Positions 8,522 to 16,694 of a stretch of 64,000 bases of DNA are shown here, piece by piece; within the stretch, counting starts at the first letter, position 1; each line of letters starts with the position of its first letter. The translations under genes were made by a program, and so were the position numbers. Under the pieces are notes generated by a model. The model did not search any database. It was given only the letters and a program-made list of their open reading frames with translations, and was not told the DNA's origin. The stretch comes from Blastococcus carthaginiensis. GTDB lineage: Bacteria; Actinomycetota; Actinomycetes; Mycobacteriales; Geodermatophilaceae. The stretch lies in NCBI RefSeq assembly GCF_030731085.1, contig NZ_JASNFN010000002.1, forward strand, positions 62,001 to 126,000, written 5' to 3'.

Positions 8522-9595
8522 TCAACCGGGGAGCGCCCGATCGGCTTCCGGCGGCACCCGTGCCCCGTCCCCCTCGGCCGCCGACGTCGCGTCCACCCAG
8601 GCGTCGATCGTCTCCCACCACCGGTAGAGCCAGTCGACCTGCTCGGCCGGGTCGCGCGGCACGTCGGCGGCGGGGACGAACCACCAGCGCAGGTGCAGGG
8701 CCTTGTCCATCGGGAGACCGCGCCAGACGTCGCGCGGCGTGTTCAGGTGCTCGAGGCCGGTGTGCGCCACGAAGACGACGTCGGCGTGCGGCGCCGCGCC
8801 CAGGGCCGCCGCCACCCCGGCCGGTCGGGGCGGCAGCACGTGCCGCATCTCCTCCGCCCGGCGCACCGCCGCCAGCAGCCCCCGGTCGCGGAGCCCCTGG
8901 ATGGCGCGGGTGCGCCGCCGGGCCGTGAAGTTCGCGCCCTCGGGGAAGATCAGCAGCGCGTCCTCGTCTCCCAGGTCGCGGGCCAGGCCGGCGATCGCCT
9001 CCTCCGAGCTGTACCCGCCGGCCGGGTCGGCCGGCACGAAGTGGTTGGGCAGCCGGTTGAGGTAGACGTCGATCATCGGGTCCAGCTGCAGCACGTCCTT
9101 GAGCACGATCCGCGGCCGGCGCAGGTGGTCGCGGTCCATCAGGGTGTGCACCAGCAGGAACGAGTCGCCGGGGCCCGCGTGCCGGGACAGCACCACCATG
9201 GCGTTGGTCGAGCCGGGGAGACCGTCGTCCAGCGGTGACCACGACGCGCCGTCGGTGACCAGCCGCAGGGCGAAGAGCCGCTGCCCGGCCCGCATCAGCG
9301 TGTCCAGCAGCAGCCGCAGGACGGTGTAGTGGGCTGCGCGCGACCGCGGCGCCGTGAGTCGGCGACCGAACCCGCTGAGCACCCAGAGCACCCCCGCGGC
9401 CACGAGCCCCACGACCTGCAGCGCGAGGTAGACCAGCGCGAAGCAGAGCAGCCGCAGGCCGCGCCAGTGCCCGGGGAGCCACACCGAGGCGACGGCGGCC
9501 ACCAGGACGAGCACCGGCAGCAGCAGCACCGCGGCCACGAGAGCCACGACCAGCAGCGGACCGGTGAACCGGCGCACGCGCCGCGGGGGCAGCAC
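8522..9595 (-). CDS. PlsC-like lysophospholipid acyltransferase, membrane-bound
   Basis: A 357-residue membrane acyltransferase. Two or three N-terminal transmembrane helices (residues about 8-32, 42-62) precede a PlsC-type domain with the catalytic HX4D motif (SRHAGPGDS, about residue 110) and the substrate-binding FPEGANF motif. It should transfer an acyl group to a lysophospholipid or a related alcohol at the membrane. The GTG at 9595 begins one base after the TGA of the patatin gene, indicating translational coupling. A lipase that deacylates next to an enzyme that reacylates suggests a phospholipid remodelling pair. Confidence 0.82.
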   Translation of the reverse strand: MLPPRRVRRFTGPLLVVALVAAVLLLPVLVLVAAVASVWLPGHWRGLRLLCFALVYLALQVVGLVAAGVLWVLSGFGRRLTAPRSRAAHYTVLRLLLDTLMRAGQRLFALRLVTDGASWSPLDDGLPGSTNAMVVLSRHAGPGDSFLLVHTLMDRDHLRRPRIVLKDVLQLDPMIDVYLNRLPNHFVPADPAGGYSSEEAIAGLARDLGDEDALLIFPEGANFTARRRTRAIQGLRDRGLLAAVRRAEEMRHVLPPRPAGVAAALGAAPHADVVFVAHTGLEHLNTPRDVWRGLPMDKALHLRWWFVPAADVPRDPAEQVDWLYRWWETIDAWVDATSAAEGDGARVPPEADRALPG

Positions 9596-9596
9596 C

Positions 9597-10463
9597 TCAG
9601 GCCGTCCCGGCGCCGGCGGCCCCGGAGCGCCCCAGGTAGTCCCGCGCCGCGGAGTGCGCCCGGGCGATCCGCGCGGGGACGCCGGAGAAGTCGCGGTAGC
9701 GCAGGTCTCCCGCGCCGGGCGCGGCAGCACCGCCCGAGGGCAGCACGTGCGCCGTCACCCCCGGGGGCAGCGCGGCCAGGTCGGCGGCGAACCGGTGCCG
9801 GCGGGCGATCTCGAAGGCCACGAGCCCCACCTCCCACGGGCGGGCCGGCGGGCGCAGCGGCCGGTCGATCCGGCCGACGTGCAGCACGTAGATCGTCTCG
9901 GCGCCGAGGGCGACCGCCCGGCCGACCGGGATGCTGTGCACCAGCCCGCCGTCCAGGTAGTGCTCCCCGTCGATCTCCACCGCCGGCAGCAGACCGGGGA
10001 CGGCGCAGGAGGCGAGCACCGCGTCGACCAGCGGGCCGTCGGTGAACCAGTGCTCGGCGGCCCGTTCGATGCTGGAGGCGACGCACTGGAAGGGGATGGC
10101 GAGCTCGCCGAACGTCCGCACCGGCAGGTGTTCCTCCAGCAGCTCGCGCAGCGGCTCCCGGGAGTGCAGGTGGGTGCGGGTGCGCACGAGGGTGCCGAGC
10201 CGGGCCAGCACCGACCCCGCGAAGACCCCGCGTTCGGCCAGGTCCTCCCACACCGCGCGCAGCCGGCTCACGGCGCCCGCGGTCGGGTCGGTGGCGACGA
10301 GCGCCCCGTTGATCGCGCCGACCGACGTCCCCACGACCAGGTCGGGCCGGATCCCGGCCTCCACCAGGGCCTGCAGCATGCCGACCTCGGCCGCACCCAT
10401 GACCCCGCCGCCGCCGAGGACGAACGCCGTCCTCCCCCGCCCGGCCGCGGTCCCCGATGCCAT
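9597..10463 (-). CDS. Patatin-like phospholipase
   Basis: A 288-residue patatin-family hydrolase. The glycine-rich oxyanion loop (FVLGGGGVMGAAEVG, about residues 14-28), the nucleophile elbow GTSVG (Ser about residue 47) and the catalytic aspartate in DGGLVHSIP (about residue 172) are all present, so the Ser-Asp dyad is complete. It is expected to release fatty acids from membrane lipids; there is no signal peptide, so it is probably cytosolic or peripheral. It is the first gene of a tight minus-strand operon with the PlsC-like acyltransferase. The divergent gene at 10630 encodes a PAP2/kinase fusion. Confidence 0.9.
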   Translation of the reverse strand: MASGTAAGRGRTAFVLGGGGVMGAAEVGMLQALVEAGIRPDLVVGTSVGAINGALVATDPTAGAVSRLRAVWEDLAERGVFAGSVLARLGTLVRTRTHLHSREPLRELLEEHLPVRTFGELAIPFQCVASSIERAAEHWFTDGPLVDAVLASCAVPGLLPAVEIDGEHYLDGGLVHSIPVGRAVALGAETIYVLHVGRIDRPLRPPARPWEVGLVAFEIARRHRFAADLAALPPGVTAHVLPSGGAAAPGAGDLRYRDFSGVPARIARAHSAARDYLGRSGAAGAGTA

Positions 10464-10629
10464 GCCCGCATCGTGTCACCCTGGCCCCGCCACGGCAGGG
10501 GCGGCGGCGTCCGGCCCCGGGCGGCGGCAGGCCACCCGGCAGACCCGGGTCCCTCGCCTCGGCGGGGCGCAGGCGCCCCAGGGTCGGAAGACCCTGCTGA
10601 CCGGGCTTCCCGGGAGGTGCACTCGTGCG

Positions 10630-13068
10630 GTGACGACGCGGCTGGAGGCGGGCAGCCGGGACGTCGGTCGCCCCCGTGGCGGCCCCGCCCGCGCCGGCCG
10701 CCCGCCGGTGCAGCGCCACCCCGTCGACCTCGTCCGGGTGGTGCTGGGCGCCGCCGTGCTCGGGCTCGGCTTCCTCGTCGCCCAGCGGGGGCAGCTCCCC
10801 GTCTTCGAGAGGGACCTGTTCCAGCTCGTCAACGGGCTGCCGGCGGTGGTTTTCCCGCTCGTCTGGGTGGTCATGCAGCTCGGCAACGCGGTGGCCGTCC
10901 CGGTGCTGGCGACCGGCGCGCTGGCCGCGCGGCGGGTGCGCGTGGCACGGGACCTGCTGCTCTCCGGCCTGCTCGCCTACGTCGCGGCCGACCTGGTCAA
11001 GGGCGTGGTCCGGCGGGAGCGGCCGGGCGGCTTCGCCGTCGAGGTCAACTTCCCGGAGGGGCCGGTCGGTGGACTGGGCTTCATCTCCGGGCACTCCGCG
11101 GTCGCCGCCGCGCTGGCGACCGCGGCGGTGCCCTACCTCTCGCGGCGAGCTCGGCGCGTCGCCTGGGTGCTGGCCTGGTCGGTCGCCCTCGCCCGCATCT
11201 ACGTCGGCGCCCACCTGCCGCTCGACGTCGTCGGCGGCGTGGCCGTCGGCTGGGCCATCGGCTCGCTCGTGCACTGGGTCTGCGGCGTGCCCCGCCGCGA
11301 GGTCGACCCGCGCCGGCTCAGCGGGCTGCTGGCCCGGCTGGGCCTGCCCGTCGCCGACGTCCGGCCGGCCGCGGTCGAGGCCCGCAGCTCGCACCCGTTC
11401 GACGCCACCACCCCCGCGGGGCAGCGGCTGTACGTGAAGTACCTCGAACCCGACCGCGCCGAGCGGGACTGGTTGTACCGCCTGTACCGGCTGCTCGCCG
11501 TCCGGGACGTCAAGGACGCCGACGCCGTCGCGCCGCTGGGGCAGCAGGCCGAGCACGAGGCGGTCGCCGCGATGACCGCCCGGGAGCGCGGGGTGCGGAC
11601 CCCGCGCATCCTGCTCGCCCGGGGGGACGACCGGGGCGCCGTGGTGGTGCAGGAACTCCTCCCCGCCCGGCCGCTGGACGACCTGCTGCCCGAGGCGATC
11701 ACCCCGGAGCTCCTGGCCGAGGTCTGGGCGCAGGTCGGCCTGCTGCGCCAGGCACGGGTCGCCCACCACGACCTCGTGGCGGGCAGCATCGTGGTCGACG
11801 AGGGCGGCCGGCCCTGGATCGTGGACTTCGGCAACGCCCTCACGGGCGCCTCCGACGACTCGCTCGCCGGCGACGTCGCCGAGCTCATGGCCTCACTCGT
11901 GCTCCTCGTCGAACCGTCCCTCGTCGTCGGCCCGGCCGTGGACCGGCTCGGCCCGGCAGCGGTCGCGACGGCGCTGCCGGCCCTCGCGCCGCTCAGCCTC
12001 TCCTCGGCGACCCGCGCGCGGCTGCGGACCCGGCCGGGCCGGCTCGACCAGCTCCGCACCGAGGTGCGCGCGCGGCTGGGCCTGCCCGACCCGGCCCGGC
12101 CGGAGTTCGCGCCGGCCGGTTGGCCGGCGCGGACCGCCGTGGCCCTGGGCTCGATCGGCGCGCTGGTGGGCGTGCCGCTGCTGGCGGGGGCCGGCCCGAT
12201 GGCCGAGGTGGTCGGGCGCGGCGGCTGGCGGTGGCTCGGCGCCGCGGTGGCGCTGGCCGTCCTGGCCCGGATCGCCATGGCCGCCGGCGCGCTGGTGACC
12301 GTGGAGCGGCGCATCGCCCTGGGCCACACCTACGGCGCCGGCATGGTGGCCGACAGCGCAGGGCTGGTGCACGGCCGCGACGGCTGGCGGCGGGCCGCGG
12401 CCCGCTTCCTGGAGCGGGCCGGGGTGCTGCCCGACGCCGCGGCGGCGGCGCTGGCCCGCTTCACCGCGGGCGCCGTCGTGGCCGCCGCCGTCGTGGCCGT
12501 GGCCACCTTCGTCCTCGCCGTGGTGGAGGGCCGGCTGACCGGCTGGCGGACGCCCGAGGCGCTGGTCCCCGCCGTCGTCGTCGGGCTGGGGGCGTGGGTG
12601 CTCGTGCTCACCGGGCAGTGGCTGGCCCTGCGCCGGTCGGGGGCAGCACCGGCCCGGACCGAGCTCCGGGCGGACGTCGGGCAGGCGCTGCGCGACCTGC
12701 TCACCGTCCGGCGGCCGGGCCCCGACGGCCTGCCGCGGCGCCGCGGCACCCAGCTGGCGTGGACGGTCGCCGGGGTCTTCCTCGAGGCCGCCGTCCTGGC
12801 CGCGGCGCTGCACAGCGTCGGCGGGCGGGTCGCGCTGCTGGCCACCGCGACCGTCTACGGCGTGCTGCACCTGCTGTGGTCGGTCGTCCCCGTGACGGCG
12901 GCTCCCGGCGCGGCCGACGTGGCCCTGCTGCTCGCACTGACCGCGCTCGGTGCGCCGCTCGCCGGCGCCTGCGCCGGTGTGGTGCTCTTCCGGCTGCTCA
13001 CCTTCTGGCTGCCGGCCGCGGCCGGCGCAGCCCTCACGGCGCGCTTCGAGCACCGGTCCCGCTTGTGA
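10630..13068 (+). CDS. PAP2 phosphatase - kinase-like - flippase-like membrane fusion protein
   Basis: An 812-residue three-part protein. Residues about 30-230 are a PAP2 acid-phosphatase domain with the KGVVRRERP motif, GHSAV and a RIYVGAHLPLDVVGG motif, the three blocks of the catalytic site. Residues about 250-500 resemble a protein-kinase/BUD32-like fold, with HHDLVAGSIVV (catalytic loop, Ser where the metal-binding Asn usually stands) and IVDFGNA (DFG). Residues about 510-810 are a multi-helix domain like the lysylphosphatidylglycerol-synthase/flippase membrane domain. The GTG at 10630 lies 12 nt after GGGAGG. The role is probably lipid phosphate or isoprenoid-phosphate handling; its in vivo substrate is unknown. 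Confidence 0.85.
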   Translation: MTTRLEAGSRDVGRPRGGPARAGRPPVQRHPVDLVRVVLGAAVLGLGFLVAQRGQLPVFERDLFQLVNGLPAVVFPLVWVVMQLGNAVAVPVLATGALAARRVRVARDLLLSGLLAYVAADLVKGVVRRERPGGFAVEVNFPEGPVGGLGFISGHSAVAAALATAAVPYLSRRARRVAWVLAWSVALARIYVGAHLPLDVVGGVAVGWAIGSLVHWVCGVPRREVDPRRLSGLLARLGLPVADVRPAAVEARSSHPFDATTPAGQRLYVKYLEPDRAERDWLYRLYRLLAVRDVKDADAVAPLGQQAEHEAVAAMTARERGVRTPRILLARGDDRGAVVVQELLPARPLDDLLPEAITPELLAEVWAQVGLLRQARVAHHDLVAGSIVVDEGGRPWIVDFGNALTGASDDSLAGDVAELMASLVLLVEPSLVVGPAVDRLGPAAVATALPALAPLSLSSATRARLRTRPGRLDQLRTEVRARLGLPDPARPEFAPAGWPARTAVALGSIGALVGVPLLAGAGPMAEVVGRGGWRWLGAAVALAVLARIAMAAGALVTVERRIALGHTYGAGMVADSAGLVHGRDGWRRAAARFLERAGVLPDAAAAALARFTAGAVVAAAVVAVATFVLAVVEGRLTGWRTPEALVPAVVVGLGAWVLVLTGQWLALRRSGAAPARTELRADVGQALRDLLTVRRPGPDGLPRRRGTQLAWTVAGVFLEAAVLAAALHSVGGRVALLATATVYGVLHLLWSVVPVTAAPGAADVALLLALTALGAPLAGACAGVVLFRLLTFWLPAAAGAALTARFEHRSRL

Positions 13069-13314
13069 GCACGTTTCCCGCCGGTCCTCGCCCTCCCCGG
13101 CCGACGGGTGGGGACGCGCGGCCCGGCGTGGGCGACCCGGTCAGGGCACCGGGCCGGCGCCTACCACCGTCCGTGCCGCCGCCCCGTCGGCGCCGACGCC
13201 GACGTCGGCGGTGGCGGTGGCGGTGGCGGTGGCCTCGTTGCGGCCGGCCCCGTCAGGGATCATCGGACCCCGGCAGGTCGCACGGCCGCCGCCCCGAGCA
13301 GATCGCGAGCCAGC
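13069..13314 (+). other. Intergenic region upstream of the alditol-oxidase-like gene
   Basis: These 246 bases hold no recognisable gene. They include a hexanucleotide repeat at 13207-13233 (listed separately) and GC-rich spacer. The promoter of the gene at 13315 should lie here, but no convincing -35/-10 pair stands out. Confidence 0.5.
13207..13233. repeat. Short GGCGGT tandem repeat
   Basis: Four and a half head-to-tail copies of GGCGGT in the non-coding region upstream of the oxidase gene. Such a tract can vary in copy number by slippage and could change promoter spacing; no function is demonstrated. Confidence 0.8.
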
Positions 13315-14604
<1,290 letters not shown>

Positions 14605-14614
14605 CCGGGCGCCG

Positions 14615-15352
14615 TCAGCCGGTGGCCGCGCCCCGCGCGACGCCGAGCTGCTGCGCGGTGGCCTCGGCCAGGGAACCGGCGTCGACGGCGACCGTCACCA
14701 CGGTGGCGCCCTCCGCGGCGTAGCCGGCGGCCTCCTCACCGCTGCGCGCGTGCACGCCCACGGGCACCCCGGCGGCTCGAGCCCGGGCGATGATCGAGGA
14801 CAGCACCGCGCGGAGCTCGTCCCGCTGGTCGTCGCCGGTCAGCTGCAGCGACAGCCCGAGGTCCGCCGGGCCGACGTACACCCCGTCCACCCCCGGCACG
14901 CCGAGGACGGCGTCGAGGTCGGCGAGCATCGACGCCGCCTCCACCATGACGAGCACCAGCGGCTCGTCGGCCCCGCCGGAGAGCCGGCCGATGGACCGGC
15001 CGCCGGCGGGTGCGTACCGGCAGGCGGCGACGATCTCGCGGGTGTGCGCGGCGTCGCGGACGTTGGGCACGATGACGCCGCGGGCGCCGAGGTCCAGCGG
15101 CCGCCCGAGGTCGGGGAACAGCGAGCTGCGGGTGCGCACCAGCGGCACCGAGCCCGCCGCCGTGATCGCCGCACAGGTGCCCGGGAGCTCGGCCTCGGCG
15201 GTGGCCCCGTGCTGCAGGTCGACGACCACGTAGTCGGCGCCGGTCCGCGCGAGCACCTCACCGGTCACCGCCCCGGGCAGCAGGCTCCACAGCCCGTGGC
15301 AGGGCCGGCCCTCCGACCACCGCTGCCGCAGCTCCGCCTCGCCGCCCGCCAT
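14615..15352 (-). CDS. HpcH/HpaI-family aldolase
   Basis: A 245-residue class II aldolase of the HpcH/HpaI (2-keto-3-deoxy-sugar acid aldolase) family. Visible active-site blocks are VVVDLQHG (catalytic His), VPLVRT (substrate Arg), MVEAAS (metal Glu) and VYVGPADLGLSL (metal Asp), so the catalytic set is complete. It should split or form a 2-keto-4-hydroxy acid to pyruvate plus an aldehyde. The ATG at 15352 is used because a GGGAGGG Shine-Dalgarno lies 5 nt before it; the frame is open upstream but without coding character. It is convergent with the alditol-oxidase-like gene. The 5' region (15353-15511) carries unusual interleaved inverted repeats. Confidence 0.87.
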   Translation of the reverse strand: MAGGEAELRQRWSEGRPCHGLWSLLPGAVTGEVLARTGADYVVVDLQHGATAEAELPGTCAAITAAGSVPLVRTRSSLFPDLGRPLDLGARGVIVPNVRDAAHTREIVAACRYAPAGGRSIGRLSGGADEPLVLVMVEAASMLADLDAVLGVPGVDGVYVGPADLGLSLQLTGDDQRDELRAVLSSIIARARAAGVPVGVHARSGEEAAGYAAEGATVVTVAVDAGSLAEATAQQLGVARGAATG

Positions 15353-15446
15353 CCGGCCCTCCCCTGTCGTCGCCCGGTCCGGTCCGATCCTGCGCGCACC
15401 GCGCGGACCGCGCGACCGAGAGGCCGGGACACCGCGCGAGGAGCGC

Positions 15447-15513
15447 ACGTCCAGCCGCACCGGCCGACGTGGAGCCGCGCCACGGTGCGGCTGGACGTCG
15501 GCCGGCGCGGCTC
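15447..15513. promoter_or_regulatory. Interleaved inverted repeats between AhpD-like and aldolase genes
   Basis: Three inverted repeats overlap in the order A-B-C-A'-B'-C'. A (15447-15461) pairs with A' (15484-15498), 15 bp; B (15460-15470) with B' (15495-15505), 11 bp; C (15472-15481) with C' (15504-15513), 10 bp. The pairings A/A', B/B' and C/C' exclude one another, apart from pseudoknots. The element starts at the stop codon of the AhpD-like gene and ends about 95 bp before the aldolase start, both minus strand. It may be a terminator of the upstream transcript or an alternating-structure leader for the aldolase. Confidence 0.6.
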
Positions 15514-16144
15514 AACCCGTCGGGGACTCGCCCGCCCGGGAACCACCCTGCGGCGCCTCGGCGCCCCGCGGCAGCCGGCCCATCAGGAAGAACTCCGGGT
15601 TCGGCGTGATCGCCGCGAAGTGCGCCAGCCGGTTGGAGAGTGCGAAGAACGACGTGATCATGCCGACGTCCCACACATCGTCCTCGGTCAGGCCGTGCTC
15701 GGTGAGGGTGGCCAGGTCCGCGGCGGTGACCGAGGCCGGGTCGGCCGCCAGCCGGGTGGCCACCGCGAGCACGGCGTGCATGCGCGGCGACAGCGGCGCC
15801 TTCCGCCAGTCCACGGCGACGTGGTCGGCGATGTGCGGGTCCTTGCTGCGGATGCGGGCGACGGCGCCGTGGGCGACGACGCAGTACAGGCAGTCGTTGC
15901 CGGCGCTGGTCGCCACCACGATCAGCTCGCGGTCGGCCTTGGAGAGCCCCGGCGTCTCCTTGTCCATGAGCGCGTCGTGCATCGCGAAGAACGCCCGCGC
16001 CTCGTCCGACCGCCAGGCGAGCGCCGCGAAGACGTTGGGCAGGAAGCCCGACTTCTCCGCCACCTCCGCGTAGCGCTCGGCCAGGTCGGGGGGCAGCTCG
16101 TCGGCGGGCCGGAGGGGGAAGCGGCTGATCGGCATCTCGGTCAC
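15512..16144 (-). CDS. AhpD-like carboxymuconolactone decarboxylase / peroxidase-related protein
   Basis: A 210-residue all-helical protein of the AhpD/carboxymuconolactone decarboxylase superfamily, of the 'peroxidase-related' subgroup. The redox site is SAGNDCLYCVVAHGA (about residues 82-96): CxxC with the following His. Such proteins reduce peroxides or oxidised thiol partners through the CxxC pair. It lies 31 bp downstream of the UAG-selenoprotein gene on the same strand and may be co-transcribed with it, making a redox set with the thioredoxin-fusion protein. Start options are GTG at 16144 (AGGGTGG upstream) and ATG at 16135; GTG is preferred. Confidence 0.85.
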   Translation of the reverse strand: MTEMPISRFPLRPADELPPDLAERYAEVAEKSGFLPNVFAALAWRSDEARAFFAMHDALMDKETPGLSKADRELIVVATSAGNDCLYCVVAHGAVARIRSKDPHIADHVAVDWRKAPLSPRMHAVLAVATRLAADPASVTAADLATLTEHGLTEDDVWDVGMITSFFALSNRLAHFAAITPNPEFFLMGRLPRGAEAPQGGSRAGESPTG

Positions 16145-16175
16145 GGGCCCACCCTGGCAGCGACCGGCACGCACG

Positions 16176-16694
16176 TCACCCCGCGGAGGTGACGGCGGCC
16201 AGCACCGCCGGGTACGCCGCCTCCGCGGCCGCCCGCAGCTCCGCGTCGGTGCGGTCCTGGACCGGGTGCGGGACGAGCACGCAGGGCGCCGGGAACCCCA
16301 GCGCGCTGCCCTGCGCCCGGGCCGCCTCGGCGAAGGCCTCGCTGGCGAGGAACACCCCGACGACGCCGCGGCGCTCGAGATCGGCGATGTCGTGCACACT
16401 GCACGACGTGCACGAGCCCTAATCGGCCAGCGCCTCGATGACCACCTCGCACTGCTCGGCGATCTCGTGCCGCAGGTCCACCGGGGCGGTGCGGGCGAAG
16501 GTGGGCTTGCGGTACCGGCGCACGACCGCCCCGTCGGCGGCGAGCAGTTCGGCCAGCCGGTCGAGGACGACGTCGCCGCGCGCCTTGCTGATGTCGAGCA
16601 GCCCCACGCTGCGGCCGCGCAGCGTCTTCGGGCGGGGCAGCGGTTCCCGGGCGGACGCCTGCCGCTCGCCGGTCGGGTCCAGGACGGTCCTCAT
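16176..16694 (-). CDS. UGSC-family selenoprotein with Sec encoded by UAG
   Basis: Two consecutive open frames separated by one in-frame TAG (16419-16421) together make a 172-residue protein. The first part, MRTVLDPTG...VVIEALAD, runs to residue 91. After the TAG at residue 92 comes GSCTSCSVHDIADLERRG, so reading the TAG as Sec gives exactly the UGSC motif of the UGSC (seleno)protein family, normally U = TGA. The true stop is TGA at 16178-16176. A perfect hairpin follows the TAG (listed separately). The ATG at 16694 overlaps the stop of the thioredoxin-fusion gene (ATGA), so the two are translationally coupled. If UAG were a plain stop, the first part would be a 91-residue stub ending just before its active site. 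Role: probably a thiol/selenol redox enzyme; the substrate is unknown. Confidence 0.85.
16390..16415 (-). promoter_or_regulatory. SECIS-like hairpin immediately after the UAG Sec codon
   Basis: On the minus strand, three bases after the TAG, TCGTGCAC pairs perfectly with GTGCACGA across the 10-nt loop GTCGTGCAGT; flanking GGC and GCC can extend the stem past a CATC bulge. The apical loop begins about 11 nt after the UAG, close to where bacterial SECIS loops lie relative to UGA, and the loop has a GU pair of bases as in known bacterial elements. Bacterial SelB binds such a hairpin to insert Sec. The match is structural and positional; it has not been folded computationally. Confidence 0.7.
16419..16421 (-). 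other. In-frame TAG read as selenocysteine
   Basis: The codon falls at the U position of the UGSC motif, is bounded on both sides by family-conserved sequence in one frame, and is followed by a SECIS-like hairpin. At least eight other genes in this window use TAG as their ordinary stop, so decoding must be context-dependent. Confidence 0.82.

Noticed and set aside
13207..13233. A CRISPR-like or VNTR element
   Set aside because: Only four and a half units of six bases without spacers; a simple slippage repeat.
16176..16397. An independent 73-residue gene starting inside the selenoprotein
   Set aside because: It would begin with a GTG in the middle of the conserved motif (SVHD), has no ribosome-binding site of its own, and continues the family sequence of the upstream frame exactly.
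16419..16421. The TAG as an ordinary nonsense mutation making a pseudogene
   Set aside because: It falls precisely at the Sec position of the family motif, both sides are intact with no other damage, and a SECIS-like hairpin follows. A random stop would be unlikely there. It stays possible until the Sec machinery is confirmed.
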